DNA of 64,000 bases from positions 166,443 to 230,442 of the forward strand of contig NZ_JAJISC010000007.1 of assembly GCF_024790395.1 (NCBI RefSeq), written 5' to 3'. The notes below the pieces were generated by a model, which ran no database searches, was not told where the DNA came from, and saw only the letters and a list, made by a program, of their open reading frames with translations. Origin of the DNA: Halomonas dongshanensis. GTDB taxonomy: Bacteria > Pseudomonadota > Gammaproteobacteria > Pseudomonadales > Halomonadaceae. Below are positions 8,208 through 16,926 of the stretch, piece by piece; within the stretch, counting starts at the first letter, position 1; every line of letters begins with the position of its first letter. A program made the position numbers and the translations under genes.

Positions 8208-8236
8208 AAACGCCTCGCAGATAGCGAGGCGTTTTT
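8208..8236 (+). terminator. Bidirectional intrinsic terminator
   Basis: CGCCTCGC (8211-8218), loop AGATA, GCGAGGCG (8224-8231), followed by TTTTT and preceded by AAAAAA. It can end the acidic-peptide transcript on the plus strand and the convergent transporter transcript on the minus strand. Confidence 0.9.
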
Positions 8237-8288
8237 GCGTATGGGGCAGCGCCCCCTACGAGTTAGCAGTATGAATAGGGCTGTGTCA

Positions 8289-9635
8289 TCAAAGCAGCAT
8301 TGCCGCGCCCCAGCCAAACGCAACCAGCGGTATGTTGTAGTGCAAAAAAGTGGGCACCACGCTATCCCAGATATGATCGTGCTGGCCATCGACGTTGAGA
8401 CCCGATGTTGGTCCAAGGGTGGAGTCTGAGGCGGGCGAGCCTGCATCACCCAGCGCTGCTGCCGTGCCTACGAGTACCACCGTGGCCAAAGGCGAAAAGC
8501 CGAACTGGACAGCGAGGGGAACGAAGATCGCCGCAATGATGGGGATGGTCGAAAACGACGAGCCAATCCCAAGAGTGATGAACAACCCCACCAGCAGCAT
8601 GGAGAGCGCTGCCAGGCCTTTGTTATCGCCAAAGAGATCAAAGGCGCCGGTCACCAGCGAATCGATGGCGCCGGTGGTTTTCATCACTTCGGCAAAACCG
8701 GAGGCTGAAATCATGATGAAGCCAATCAGCGCCATCATACGCATGCCGCTGGTGAAGAGGTCATCGGCTTCGCGCCATTTGAAGATCCCGCCCATGGAGA
8801 GCAGGCCGATACCCACAAGCCCGCCGAGAATCATCGAGCCGGTATAGAGCTGCAATCCAAGGGCTGCGACGATCGCCACACCGGACATTATCAATCCTAG
8901 ACGGTGCGGCTCGACAGGCGTATGCGTGGGTTCGCTACCTTGTCCGGCAAGCTCCATGGGTGCGTAGTGACGCTTGCGGCGATAGCTAAATAGCAGCGCT
9001 ACCAAAAGGCCAAGCGCCATCCCTCCCACGGGAATCGCCATGCCCAGCGGCAGCATGGCGCGGTCGATGGCCAGCCCCAAAGGCGCACCGGCGCTGTTGA
9101 GGTTGGCCAGAAGAATGTCGTTTAAGAAGATGGCGCCAAAGCCCACAGGCAGCAGCATGTAGGGAGCGGTCAAACCGAAGGTGAGCGCACAGGCGACGGC
9201 GCGGCGGTCGAGCGCTAGCTTGTTCATCACCACCAGCAGCGGTGGGATGAGCACGGGAATGAACGCAATGTGCACCGGAATGGCGTTTTGCGATGAGATC
9301 GCCACGGCCAGAATGGCCATTAGCAACAGCATTTTGACGCGCCCACGGTGCTTGTCGGTCGCCTCACGCCCGAGTAGCGCGATCAAACGGTTGGCAAGAA
9401 TGTCCGGCAACCCCGAGCGGGAGATGGCCACGGCGAAAGCACCCAGCGTCGCGTAGGCCAAGGCCACCTGCGCGCCTCCTCCCACGCCGTCGTTGAAGGC
9501 CGACAGGGTATCACTAAGCGAAAGGCCGCCAGCGAGCCCTCCCACGATGGCACCCAGTACCAGCGCGAAGACCACCGACACCCGGGCAAGCGAAAGCGCC
9601 ACCATCACCAGTACGGCAAGTATCACTGCGTTCAT
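8289..9635 (-). CDS. Na+/H+ antiporter-family membrane transporter (YuiF-like)
   Basis: 448 residues with about 11-12 hydrophobic segments. The N-terminal region and the [22 protein letters not shown] stretch (about 110-135) resemble the YuiF-type Na+/H+ antiporter family, whose members are variously annotated as antiporters or amino-acid permeases. Start: ATG at 9635, preceded by AGGAT. It is transcribed divergently from the GntP-type permease across a 240-bp gap in which I see no distinct operator. Likely role: inner-membrane cation-coupled exchange or uptake of a small organic ion; the substrate is unknown. Confidence 0.7.
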   Translation of the reverse strand: MNAVILAVLVMVALSLARVSVVFALVLGAIVGGLAGGLSLSDTLSAFNDGVGGGAQVALAYATLGAFAVAISRSGLPDILANRLIALLGREATDKHRGRVKMLLLMAILAVAISSQNAIPVHIAFIPVLIPPLLVVMNKLALDRRAVACALTFGLTAPYMLLPVGFGAIFLNDILLANLNSAGAPLGLAIDRAMLPLGMAIPVGGMALGLLVALLFSYRRKRHYAPMELAGQGSEPTHTPVEPHRLGLIMSGVAIVAALGLQLYTGSMILGGLVGIGLLSMGGIFKWREADDLFTSGMRMMALIGFIMISASGFAEVMKTTGAIDSLVTGAFDLFGDNKGLAALSMLLVGLFITLGIGSSFSTIPIIAAIFVPLAVQFGFSPLATVVLVGTAAALGDAGSPASDSTLGPTSGLNVDGQHDHIWDSVVPTFLHYNIPLVAFGWGAAMLL

Positions 9636-9875
9636 GCAACATCCTAGAGCGTATTAAAGGGCGGGAAACGAAGGGTCGAGATTCTACCAGATCGCTTAAT
9701 ACGCAGCAGGCGCATTTGGCCCTTTCGACACCTATCGCCCTTCTTCTGTCGCCTTATCACTCCAGCTAATTTACAGCTGCAACTTTAGTCGCCTCGATAT
9801 TGCTGCTTTGCAACATCGCACCTAGGCTTGGTTCTCATTGTTCACCCCCTTTGCTCGCGCTGCCCTGGAGACGTC

Positions 9876-11267
9876 ATGAGCACACTGGCTATCGTCGTAT
9901 CCCTACTACTGCTGATGTACTTGGCCTATCGCGGCATCACGGTGCTACTGCTAGCGCCTCTGATGGCGGCGCTAGCAGTCATTTTGTCGGGCGATATCGC
10001 CTATCTCCTACCGATCTACACCGATACGTTCATGCAGGCGTTGGGCGGTTACGTCATCCAGTTCTTTCCGCTATTCCTATTTGGGGCGCTGTTTGGGCAA
10101 TTAATGGCGGACTCGGGCGCAGCTCAGGCTATCGCGCAGGGGATCGTGACGCGCATCGGGCGGCGGCACGTGGTGCTTACGGTCGTCATGGCCTGCGCCT
10201 TGCTCACCTATGGCGGCGTGTCGCTGTTCGTCGTGGCCTTTGCCATCTACCCCATTGGGCGCGAACTCTTTCGTCAGGCCGACATTCCCAAGCGCTTGAT
10301 TCCTGCCGCCATCGCTCTAGGTGCCTTTACCTTCACCATGACGGCGCTGCCAGGCACGCCCGCCATTCAAAACGCCATTCCCATCCCCTATTTCGAAACC
10401 AACAGCTTCGCCGCGCCTGGGCTTGGCATCATCGCCGGACTGATCATGCTGGGGCTGGGCAGCGTCTACTTGCAAACGCGGGTCAATAAAGCGGCAGCCA
10501 ACGGTGAAGGCTACGGTCATCACACCGAGCGCGAAGCGCCCCTGGATGACAGCGAAGCGTCTTCTAACATGTCGTTAGCACTGGCGCTGATTCCCCTCGT
10601 GATGGTGATCGGACTCAATGCCCTGTTCACCTACGGCGTCTTTCCAGCGCTTGATCTTGGCTATATCGACGCCGCCTTCGATAACGTCTCTTCAAGCGGC
10701 CAGACTGGACTCTGGTCGATTCTGATCGCGTTACTCAGCGCTTCAGCCTGGCTCATGGTCACACGCTGGCGCCATTGGTTGGATCTCAAAGCAACCGTGA
10801 ATAAAGGGATCTTCGGATCGCTGCTGCCGATCTTCAACACCGCCTCCGAGGTGGGCTATGGCGCGGTAATCGCAGGGCTTGCCGGTTTTGCCCTCATTCG
10901 CGATGCGGTACTCAACGTGTCGCCAGACAACCCGCTGATTTCCGAGGCATTGGCCATGAGCGTGCTGGCAGGTATTACCGGCTCCTCCTCCGGCGGGCTC
11001 TCCATTGCGCTGGATACGCTGGGCGCCGAGTACCTGGCCATGGCCGAAGCCGCTGGCATTTCGCCCGAACTGATGCATCGCGTGGCAACGCTTGCCGCCG
11101 GAGGCATGGACACCCTGCCCCACTCCGGCGCGGTCATTACCCTGCTGGCGATTTGCGGCCTAACGCACCGCCAGTCTTACGCCAACGTTGCCATGGTCAC
11201 CATCGTGCTACCAATCGTTGCCTTGATCAGCGTCATTACGCTGGGAACGCTCTTTGGTAGCTTCTGA
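9876..11267 (+). CDS. GntP-family permease
   Basis: 463 residues from the ATG at 9876, chosen because CTGGAG precedes it and the first membrane helix then starts at once; an upstream alternative at 9828 adds a poor N-terminus. The protein is polytopic with the GntP-type features ALPGTPAIQNAIP (about 165-178) and GSSSGGLSIAL near 385. Family members are proton symporters for gluconate, other sugar acids or short carboxylates. No catabolic gene adjoins it, so the substrate is open. The next gene, a Kef-type antiporter, follows after 62 bp on the same strand. Confidence 0.78.
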   Translation: MSTLAIVVSLLLLMYLAYRGITVLLLAPLMAALAVILSGDIAYLLPIYTDTFMQALGGYVIQFFPLFLFGALFGQLMADSGAAQAIAQGIVTRIGRRHVVLTVVMACALLTYGGVSLFVVAFAIYPIGRELFRQADIPKRLIPAAIALGAFTFTMTALPGTPAIQNAIPIPYFETNSFAAPGLGIIAGLIMLGLGSVYLQTRVNKAAANGEGYGHHTEREAPLDDSEASSNMSLALALIPLVMVIGLNALFTYGVFPALDLGYIDAAFDNVSSSGQTGLWSILIALLSASAWLMVTRWRHWLDLKATVNKGIFGSLLPIFNTASEVGYGAVIAGLAGFALIRDAVLNVSPDNPLISEALAMSVLAGITGSSSGGLSIALDTLGAEYLAMAEAAGISPELMHRVATLAAGGMDTLPHSGAVITLLAICGLTHRQSYANVAMVTIVLPIVALISVITLGTLFGSF

Positions 11268-11329
11268 TCGCGTATACTCTCGGATCACTGCCTACGAGCA
11301 GTATGCTACCTACGTAAGGAATCCCAGCC

Positions 11330-13297
11330 TTGCTGGAACAAACCCTAGTACAAACGCTGATTCTGCTCGGTGCAACGGTCTTCGTCGTGCTGCTGTTTCA
11401 GCGTTTTCGCATTCCCCCGAGCCTGGCCTATTTGCTGGTCGGCGTGATGCTGGGTTCGCATACGGCCGGGCCCGTGCTCGAACAGACCCACATCAGCATG
11501 ATCGCCGAATTCGGCATCGTCTTTCTGCTTTTCACCATTGGTCTGAGCTTCTCGCTGCCGCAAATCTACGCGCTACGCCATACCATCTTGGGTCTGGGTA
11601 GCGCCCAGGTCGCTCTTACCACCCTCGTGCTTGCCCTCTTTGCTTGGTGGGTGGGGCTTTCAGGCGCGGCCGCTTTCGTAGTGGGCGCGGTGTTCACCCA
11701 ATCGTCTACCACGGTGATTACCAAACAGCTGATGGAGCAGGGCGAAAACCAGACCCGTCATGGGCGCTTGGCGACCACGCTTTCGGTGTTTCAAGACATC
11801 ACCGCCGTACCGTTCGTAGTGGTGATTCCCGTGCTCGGGGCCGCAGCTGCGGCACAGGTGGCCGGCGCGCTTGGCGTTGCCCTGCTCAAAGCGCTGGCAG
11901 CCCTTGCACTGGTACTCATTGCTGGGCGTTACGCCCTTAGGCCGCTCTTTCACCTCGTGGCCCAACGCCGCTCGGCGGAGCTTTTTACCCTAACGGTGCT
12001 GTTCGTATCGCTGGTGGCCGCCTGGGTCACCGACGCCCTGGGGCTATCGATGGCCTTTGGCGCCTTCCTGGCGGGCATGGTGCTAGGTGAAACCGAATTT
12101 CGTCATCAGATCGAGACGACCATTCGCCCTTTCCGCGATGTCCTGCTCGGGCTTTTTTTCGTCAGCATCGGCATGCTGGTGGAGCCAGACGCACTCCTGC
12201 TGATTTGGCCTCAAGCGCTCATGGGCGCGGCGCTGTTACTGGGCGTCAAAACGCTGATCGTGATGATCGTGGTGCGCCTTTCTGGGATCGATGCGCCTAC
12301 CGCTTTTCGCACCGGACTGCTCTTGGCCGTCGGCGGCGAGTTCGGTTTTGCCCTGCTGGCCATCGGTCTCGAGCACACCATTATCGCCTCCGAACCCGCC
12401 CAGGTCGTTCTGGCATCGGTGTTGGTCTCCATCGTGGTCGCGCCTTTCTTGATTCGCTACAACCAACCTTTGGCCGCTTGGCTATTTAAACCCGGAAGTC
12501 GTCAGGAGATCGACGACGCACCACCGCCTGCCTCCGAACGCTATGCCCAGCACGTGATCATTTGCGGCTATGGGCGAACCGGACAGGTCATCAGCCATTT
12601 TCTGGAGAGCGAGTCGCTTAAGTACGTGGCGCTCGATCTCGACGCAACCATCGTCAAGGAGGCGCGGCTGGCCGGGCATCCGGTGTTCTATGGCGACGCT
12701 TCTGACCCCGTGGTGTTGGAGAGTGTGGGCCTGGCCAAGGCGCGACTGTTGATCATCGGCCACGATGATCGCACCGCCGCACTACGTACCCTCGTCCACG
12801 TGCGCCAGCTAGGGCTTTCGCTGCCCATCGTCGTGCGTACCCACGATGAGGCAGGCACCGATGAGCTGCGAGCGGCAGGTGCGACCGAGGTGATCCCCGA
12901 AACGCTGGAGAGCGGCATGGTCATGGCCATGCACTCGTTATTGGCACTCGAGGTCCCCATGTGGCGCGTCACCCGACGGTTGCAAGAGCAGCGCGTTCGT
13001 CGCTACCCGCTGCTCAAGGAGCTGTTCAAGGGTAGCCTCGAACGTTTCGATGGCGAAGGCGACGAGCAGAGCGAACGGCTGCACTCGTTGCGCATTGACG
13101 CTGGCCACGCAAGCGTTGGCAAGCCGCTTGGGGAGCTTAAGCTACTCGCCGAGGAGGTTACTATCACCGCGCTGGTGCGCGAAGGCGAGCGCTACCGCGA
13201 CCCTGACCCATCGATGCGGCTTCACCCCGGCGACGTCTTGGTGCTTCTAGGCACTAACGAGCACCTGGAACGCGCCGAGCGGCGCTTACTCGATTAG
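11330..13297 (+). CDS. Kef/YbaL-type monovalent cation:proton antiporter (CPA2)
   Basis: 655 residues starting at a TTG (11330) with AAGGA 9 bases upstream; no better ATG exists. Residues ~1-385 form the Na+/H+ exchanger membrane domain, with the typical FTQSSTTVI segment. Residues ~405-525 form an RCK/TrkA-N Rossmann domain with GYGRTGQ. The C-terminal ~80 residues are a TrkA-C domain ending in PGDVLVLLGTNEHL. Such proteins exchange K+ or Na+ for protons across the inner membrane and are gated by nucleotides or glutathione adducts through the RCK domain. In a halophile this would help K+ and pH homeostasis. It appears monocistronic or cotranscribed with the GntP-type gene. Confidence 0.85.
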   Translation: MLEQTLVQTLILLGATVFVVLLFQRFRIPPSLAYLLVGVMLGSHTAGPVLEQTHISMIAEFGIVFLLFTIGLSFSLPQIYALRHTILGLGSAQVALTTLVLALFAWWVGLSGAAAFVVGAVFTQSSTTVITKQLMEQGENQTRHGRLATTLSVFQDITAVPFVVVIPVLGAAAAAQVAGALGVALLKALAALALVLIAGRYALRPLFHLVAQRRSAELFTLTVLFVSLVAAWVTDALGLSMAFGAFLAGMVLGETEFRHQIETTIRPFRDVLLGLFFVSIGMLVEPDALLLIWPQALMGAALLLGVKTLIVMIVVRLSGIDAPTAFRTGLLLAVGGEFGFALLAIGLEHTIIASEPAQVVLASVLVSIVVAPFLIRYNQPLAAWLFKPGSRQEIDDAPPPASERYAQHVIICGYGRTGQVISHFLESESLKYVALDLDATIVKEARLAGHPVFYGDASDPVVLESVGLAKARLLIIGHDDRTAALRTLVHVRQLGLSLPIVVRTHDEAGTDELRAAGATEVIPETLESGMVMAMHSLLALEVPMWRVTRRLQEQRVRRYPLLKELFKGSLERFDGEGDEQSERLHSLRIDAGHASVGKPLGELKLLAEEVTITALVREGERYRDPDPSMRLHPGDVLVLLGTNEHLERAERRLLD

Positions 13298-13348
13298 CGC
13301 TAAGCGCTCTGGCTCGATTAACCCCAAACGCGCTGGCTAACGATATGG

Positions 13349-13386
13349 GTGCAAAATGCGCTACCATCGACGATTGCATTTTGCAC
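13349..13386. promoter_or_regulatory. Perfect 11-bp inverted repeat upstream of mntR
   Basis: GTGCAAAATGC (13349-13359) and GCATTTTGCAC (13376-13386) are exact inverted repeats with a 16-bp spacer, 45 bp before the mntR start. Candidate operator, perhaps autoregulatory; a transcriptional hairpin for the upstream antiporter gene is possible but there is no T-run. Confidence 0.5.
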
Positions 13387-13430
13387 TGTGTGATTTTCTT
13401 CTTACTTTCGCGAACCGGTGATGGCTGCCA

Positions 13431-13913
13431 ATGAGTGAATACGACCCACGGCTCGACGCCGATCAATCCCGTTTATGCGGCGATGCGCTGCCACCCGTCG
13501 AGCAGCACGTACGCCAATACGAGACGGTTCGTAACGCCCATGAAACGGAGCTGATCGAAGACTACGTCGAGCTGATCGGTGATCTTATCGAACATCGCGG
13601 CGAAGCGCGTGCCGCCGACCTTGCCAATCGCATGGGGGTGAGCCAAGCGACGGTTTCCAAGATGATTCGTCGTCTCAACGAACTGGGCTTGGTCAATAGC
13701 CGTCCTTACCGCTCCCTGTTTCTGACCCAAGCGGGCCAGGATATGGCGCAAACTTCCCGCGCGCGTCACGATGTCGTGCTGCACTTCCTACGCGCCCTTG
13801 GCGTGCCCGACACCACTGCCCGTATCGATGCCGAAGGCATGGAGCATCACGTCAGCGACGAGACGCTCACTATCATGCAGCGCTTTACAGAACGCCAGAG
13901 CGCCAACAACTAA
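13431..13913 (+). CDS. mntR: MntR, DtxR-family manganese-responsive regulator
   Basis: 160 residues, close to E. coli MntR length. It has a winged helix-turn-helix at about 60-95 (ARAADLANRMGVSQATVSKM) and a short DtxR-type dimerisation/metal domain with E, H and D residues (GMEHHVSDETL at 139-149) and no SH3 domain. MntR binds Mn2+ and represses manganese uptake genes or activates export. No mntH or mntP lies in the window, so its targets are elsewhere. An exact inverted repeat upstream may be its own binding site. It converges with the RES toxin gene with only 4 bp between stops. Confidence 0.87.
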   Translation: MSEYDPRLDADQSRLCGDALPPVEQHVRQYETVRNAHETELIEDYVELIGDLIEHRGEARAADLANRMGVSQATVSKMIRRLNELGLVNSRPYRSLFLTQAGQDMAQTSRARHDVVLHFLRALGVPDTTARIDAEGMEHHVSDETLTIMQRFTERQSANN

Positions 13914-13917
13914 CCCC

Positions 13918-14631
13918 CTACAGCGCACGATAAGCCGATAACCGATTCACCTGTGTCACGTCACCGTTCCAGATCATTTCGAGATGGGCCGTCTGTACCG
14001 CCTCAGTGACGTGGCGTGGCGTCATCAGCGCCCAGCAGTGGGCCTCTTGCCTGCGCACCGAGTGATAGCGAAGCCCAGGCAGCTGACGGTACGCCGCTTC
14101 GCCCCACTGGCGCGACATGCGATAGTCATCCGGCGCATAAATCGGATGCGTGAGCGGCAGCACAGTAGCATCGCCACAGCCCCCTTCATCGAAGTCGAAC
14201 TTTAGCGCGCGAAACACGAAGCGATCGTAGTGCAGCCCTTCTACGCGGCGCCAGTAGTGCTGTTGGTGATGTTTGACCTCGGCTATCGCGGTTTCCAGCG
14301 TATCGGCAAGATAGAGCACACCGAACTCGCCACGGCTAAACCGCGATCCGCTGGGATTGACGTGAGTGAAGGGCCCCGCCGCGTAGGAGCAGCCGCGAAT
14401 ACCGAACGGGATCTCCTTGGGCGGCAAGAGCGCAAGATTGCCCGCCTCGTTTTGCAACCTTGGGTTGGTCAAGGCCTGAAGCGCATGGAGTGCCGCGAAC
14501 TCTTCGGCATCGGCAACATCGTCAAAAAGCGCAATGGGGGGGAACTTGCTGTTGATCAAACGATGACCCACTTGACGGGCAGCGGGAAGACGCGGCAAGG
14601 CGGCAACGTCGTCAGCGCTTGCGGCTACCAC
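13918..14631 (-). CDS. RES-domain toxin of a type II toxin-antitoxin pair
   Basis: 237 residues starting with a GTG at 14631 that overlaps the last codons of the antitoxin, typical of coupled pairs. The RES domain contains FSRGEFGVLYLADTLETAIAE, with the conserved Arg and Glu, preceded by the R-F/S region. RES toxins degrade NAD+ and arrest growth. The toxin is on the minus strand downstream of its antitoxin. It converges tightly with mntR. Confidence 0.88.
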   Translation of the reverse strand: MVAASADDVAALPRLPAARQVGHRLINSKFPPIALFDDVADAEEFAALHALQALTNPRLQNEAGNLALLPPKEIPFGIRGCSYAAGPFTHVNPSGSRFSRGEFGVLYLADTLETAIAEVKHHQQHYWRRVEGLHYDRFVFRALKFDFDEGGCGDATVLPLTHPIYAPDDYRMSRQWGEAAYRQLPGLRYHSVRRQEAHCWALMTPRHVTEAVQTAHLEMIWNGDVTQVNRLSAYRAL

Positions 14632-15065
14632 TGCCCACCTCGCAGGCTATCGATGCGCTTGAAGGTTTCATATAGCGCGGCGAACTCACCGCTACCCATG
14701 ATGGCCAGTGGCGTACGACCGTTGAAGAACGGCGTGTGGTTGGGCATGTTGACGAAGCCATAGAGGTTCTCGGGGTTTTCGAACAGCAGCCGCAGCGTCG
14801 CATGGATATTGAGCACGTAGCTGATGCGCGCAAGCTGGTCGGCATCGAGCTTGATCGCGCTAAGATCATTACGCCGCGCCCGCGCGTAGGTACTGTGCGA
14901 TACGCGCAGGATCGCCTCGCCCTGCTCTCCCGTTGCCTGCCATTTATCAAGAATGCGCACGGCCGCTTTTAGACCTGTCGCGGCCGCCGCCTTGTTATCG
15001 GCGCTATGCTTATCGACACCGTGCTTATCGATACCATGCGCTACATCAAGCATCGCTGCCTCCAC
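14625..15065 (-). CDS. Xre/MbcA/ParS-type antitoxin
   Basis: 146 residues with an N-terminal helix-turn-helix-like region (about 50-75) and the C-terminal DUF2384 toxin-binding domain (LFENPENLYGFVNMPNHTPFFNG, about 95-118, then PLAIMGSG). These antitoxins neutralise RES toxins and repress their own promoter. The gene precedes and overlaps the toxin by 7 bp. A later start at the second Met (codon 5) is possible. The upstream 140 bp is AT-rich and holds candidate operator repeats. Confidence 0.86.
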   Translation of the reverse strand: MEAAMLDVAHGIDKHGVDKHSADNKAAAATGLKAAVRILDKWQATGEQGEAILRVSHSTYARARRNDLSAIKLDADQLARISYVLNIHATLRLLFENPENLYGFVNMPNHTPFFNGRTPLAIMGSGEFAALYETFKRIDSLRGGQW

Positions 15066-15075
15066 TGAGTGATGA

Positions 15076-15115
15076 ATCTACAAACACAAAATAAATAAAT
15101 ATGTATTTACAGACA
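15076..15115 (-). promoter_or_regulatory. Candidate direct repeats in the toxin-antitoxin promoter
   Basis: On the minus strand TGTCTGTAAAT (15105-15115) and TGTTTGTAGAT (15076-15086) match at 9 of 11 positions and lie 29 bp apart just upstream of the antitoxin start. They flank an AT-rich stretch that could hold the -10 element. They may bind the antitoxin for autoregulation. Weak evidence. Confidence 0.3.
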
Positions 15116-15205
15116 CACTAGCACAGTAAGCGTTCCGCGTCGTGGCGTTTTTCTATGCGCTCTTCTCCTGCGCTTTCATACCGATGTGTCTTTTGCCGCC
15201 CTAGC

Positions 15206-15649
15206 TCACTCCGCAGAGGCTTGCCCTTCTTCCGCTAAGCGCTCCAGGGCATCGAGTGCTTCAATGCTGGCATCGAGTTCGCGAGTCGCCTCATCAAGCT
15301 TGGCTTCACGCTCGCGAATCTCTTCGTCATCTTGCTCGGCAAGCGCTTCATCGAGATCGGCCTGGCGCTCTTCTACCTCTGCCCGATGCTCATCGACCTC
15401 CTCTTGGGCTTCGCGCAGAAGCCCTTCATCGGTGCAGTTTTCCTCGATTGCCGCTAAGGCCCGTTCCAACCCGCGCACGCGATGGGTATTGTGATGCTCG
15501 CGGGCGTACTCGAGCTGTGACTGTACATCGTCGCGCTTGATCGCGCAGAGCCTACCTCCAGCCTCCTCCTCGCCAATAGCGAGCGAGGAAAACGTCAAAG
15601 CGCCCATTACGCTGAGCGCACTCACAGCAACGATACGTTGCTTCTTCAT
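15206..15649 (-). CDS. DUF1090 (YqjC-like) periplasmic coiled-coil protein
   Basis: 147 residues preceded by AGGAGGT. A signal peptide (about 1-26) is followed by the DUF1090 pattern: C-A-IKR, QLEYAREHHNTHRVRGLERAL, EENCTDEGL. The two cysteines (about 35 and 72) could form a disulfide. The rest is a long, highly charged helical region, rich in Glu, Ala and Arg, that is predicted to be coiled coil. Function in this family is unknown. It has no operon partner here. Confidence 0.82.
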   Translation of the reverse strand: MKKQRIVAVSALSVMGALTFSSLAIGEEEAGGRLCAIKRDDVQSQLEYAREHHNTHRVRGLERALAAIEENCTDEGLLREAQEEVDEHRAEVEERQADLDEALAEQDDEEIREREAKLDEATRELDASIEALDALERLAEEGQASAE

Positions 15650-15816
15650 AAACCACCTCCTGGAATCGTCACGCGCCTACGGCGTGCTTTCAAGATCGCA
15701 CTGAGTATCGACCGCCTAGCATCATGACAAAATAGCAGCGTGACGAAAGCGTGATATGCATATCTAAAAACATAATTTAGGAATAAAAAAATATCTTTTA
15801 TCATAAAAAAGAATAA

Positions 15817-15828
15817 GGAATATATTCC
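15817..15828. promoter_or_regulatory. 12-bp perfect palindrome before cysB
   Basis: GGAATATATTCC, 25 bp upstream of the chosen cysB start and embedded in a very AT-rich tract. Candidate operator, possibly for autoregulation by the CysB-type protein. Confidence 0.35.
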
Positions 15829-15853
15829 ATATATGCCAGGGAGAGCCGTCTCA

Positions 15854-16801
15854 ATGAATTTACAACAGCTGCGCATCGTACGTGAGACCGTACGCCGCCA
15901 CTTCAATCTGACCGAGGCCTCTAACGCCCTGTTCACCTCACAGTCAGGCGCCAGCAAACACATTCGCGATCTTGAGGACGAATTAGGAGTCGAGCTTTTC
16001 GAGCGTCGGGGCAAGCGCATTCTGGGGCTCACCGTGGCTGGCCAAGGGCTGATCGACTTCATCGAACGTATTCTCTTGGACGTCGAAAACCTCAAACGCT
16101 CGGCGCATCAGTTGACCCATGAGGATCAAGGGAGCCTCGGTATTGCCACAACGCATACCCAGGCGCGCTATGCACTGCCGCCGATCATCGCTCGGTTCAA
16201 GCAGGCCTTTCCCAAGGTGCACCTGGAGCTACACCAGTGCGGCCCGGACGAGATCGTCTCGCTATTGAAAGCAGGCAAGGTGGATATCGGCATCGCCACC
16301 GAAGCGCTGCACGAAGAGAATCAGCTATTTGCCTGCTTTCCGTTCTACCACTGGTATCACGGCGTCATCGTTCCCGACCATCACCCTTTGAACGACGCTG
16401 CCCCGTTGACGCTCGAGCGTATCGCCGAATATCCCATCGTCACCTATCACGATGGTTTTACCGGACGAACGCGTATCGACCAGGCCTTCGCCGCCGCCGA
16501 GCTCTATCCGGACATCGTGCTGACGGCGCTGGATGCCGACGTGATCAAGACTTATGTCGAGCTCGAGATGGGCGTAGGCGTCATCGCCTCGATGGCCTAC
16601 CACGAGCAGCGCGACCGTGGCCTCACCCTGCTAGATGCAAGCGCACTGTTCCCGCGTAACACCACCTACCTCGCGCTGCGCCGCGGCCACTTCTTACGCG
16701 GTTATGCCTATCAGTTCTTGAAGCTCTGCCGCGAGAACCTGGACGAAGAGACCGTGCAGCGGGTACTGGCAGGGCGCCAAGGCGATTTCGCTGGGCTATA
16801 G
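15854..16801 (+). CDS. cysB: CysB-type LysR regulator of sulfur assimilation
   Basis: 315 residues. The ATG at 15854 is chosen over 15833 because family members begin MNLQQLRI-like. The N-terminal winged helix (about 18-45, FNLTEASNALFTSQSGASKH) and the whole-length layout match CysB/Cbl: LEDELGVELFERRGKR, then a periplasmic-binding-type inducer domain with TTHTQARY at about 98-105. CysB activates sulfate and sulfonate genes when N-acetylserine accumulates. It directly precedes the sulfate transport operon on the same strand (125-bp gap), which it probably activates. Cbl, the sulfonate-specific paralogue, is an alternative. Confidence 0.87.
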   Translation: MNLQQLRIVRETVRRHFNLTEASNALFTSQSGASKHIRDLEDELGVELFERRGKRILGLTVAGQGLIDFIERILLDVENLKRSAHQLTHEDQGSLGIATTHTQARYALPPIIARFKQAFPKVHLELHQCGPDEIVSLLKAGKVDIGIATEALHEENQLFACFPFYHWYHGVIVPDHHPLNDAAPLTLERIAEYPIVTYHDGFTGRTRIDQAFAAAELYPDIVLTALDADVIKTYVELEMGVGVIASMAYHEQRDRGLTLLDASALFPRNTTYLALRRGHFLRGYAYQFLKLCRENLDEETVQRVLAGRQGDFAGL

Positions 16802-16926
16802 AGACGGCGCGCTTAAGCTAAAAAAGTAATAAGCAATCCATTTTATATTCGTTATTGATTCTAAAGGCATTGCGTAGGCTATCCCTCATAACGTCATTGA
16901 CTTACTCGCGACACAAGGGAACCGCC

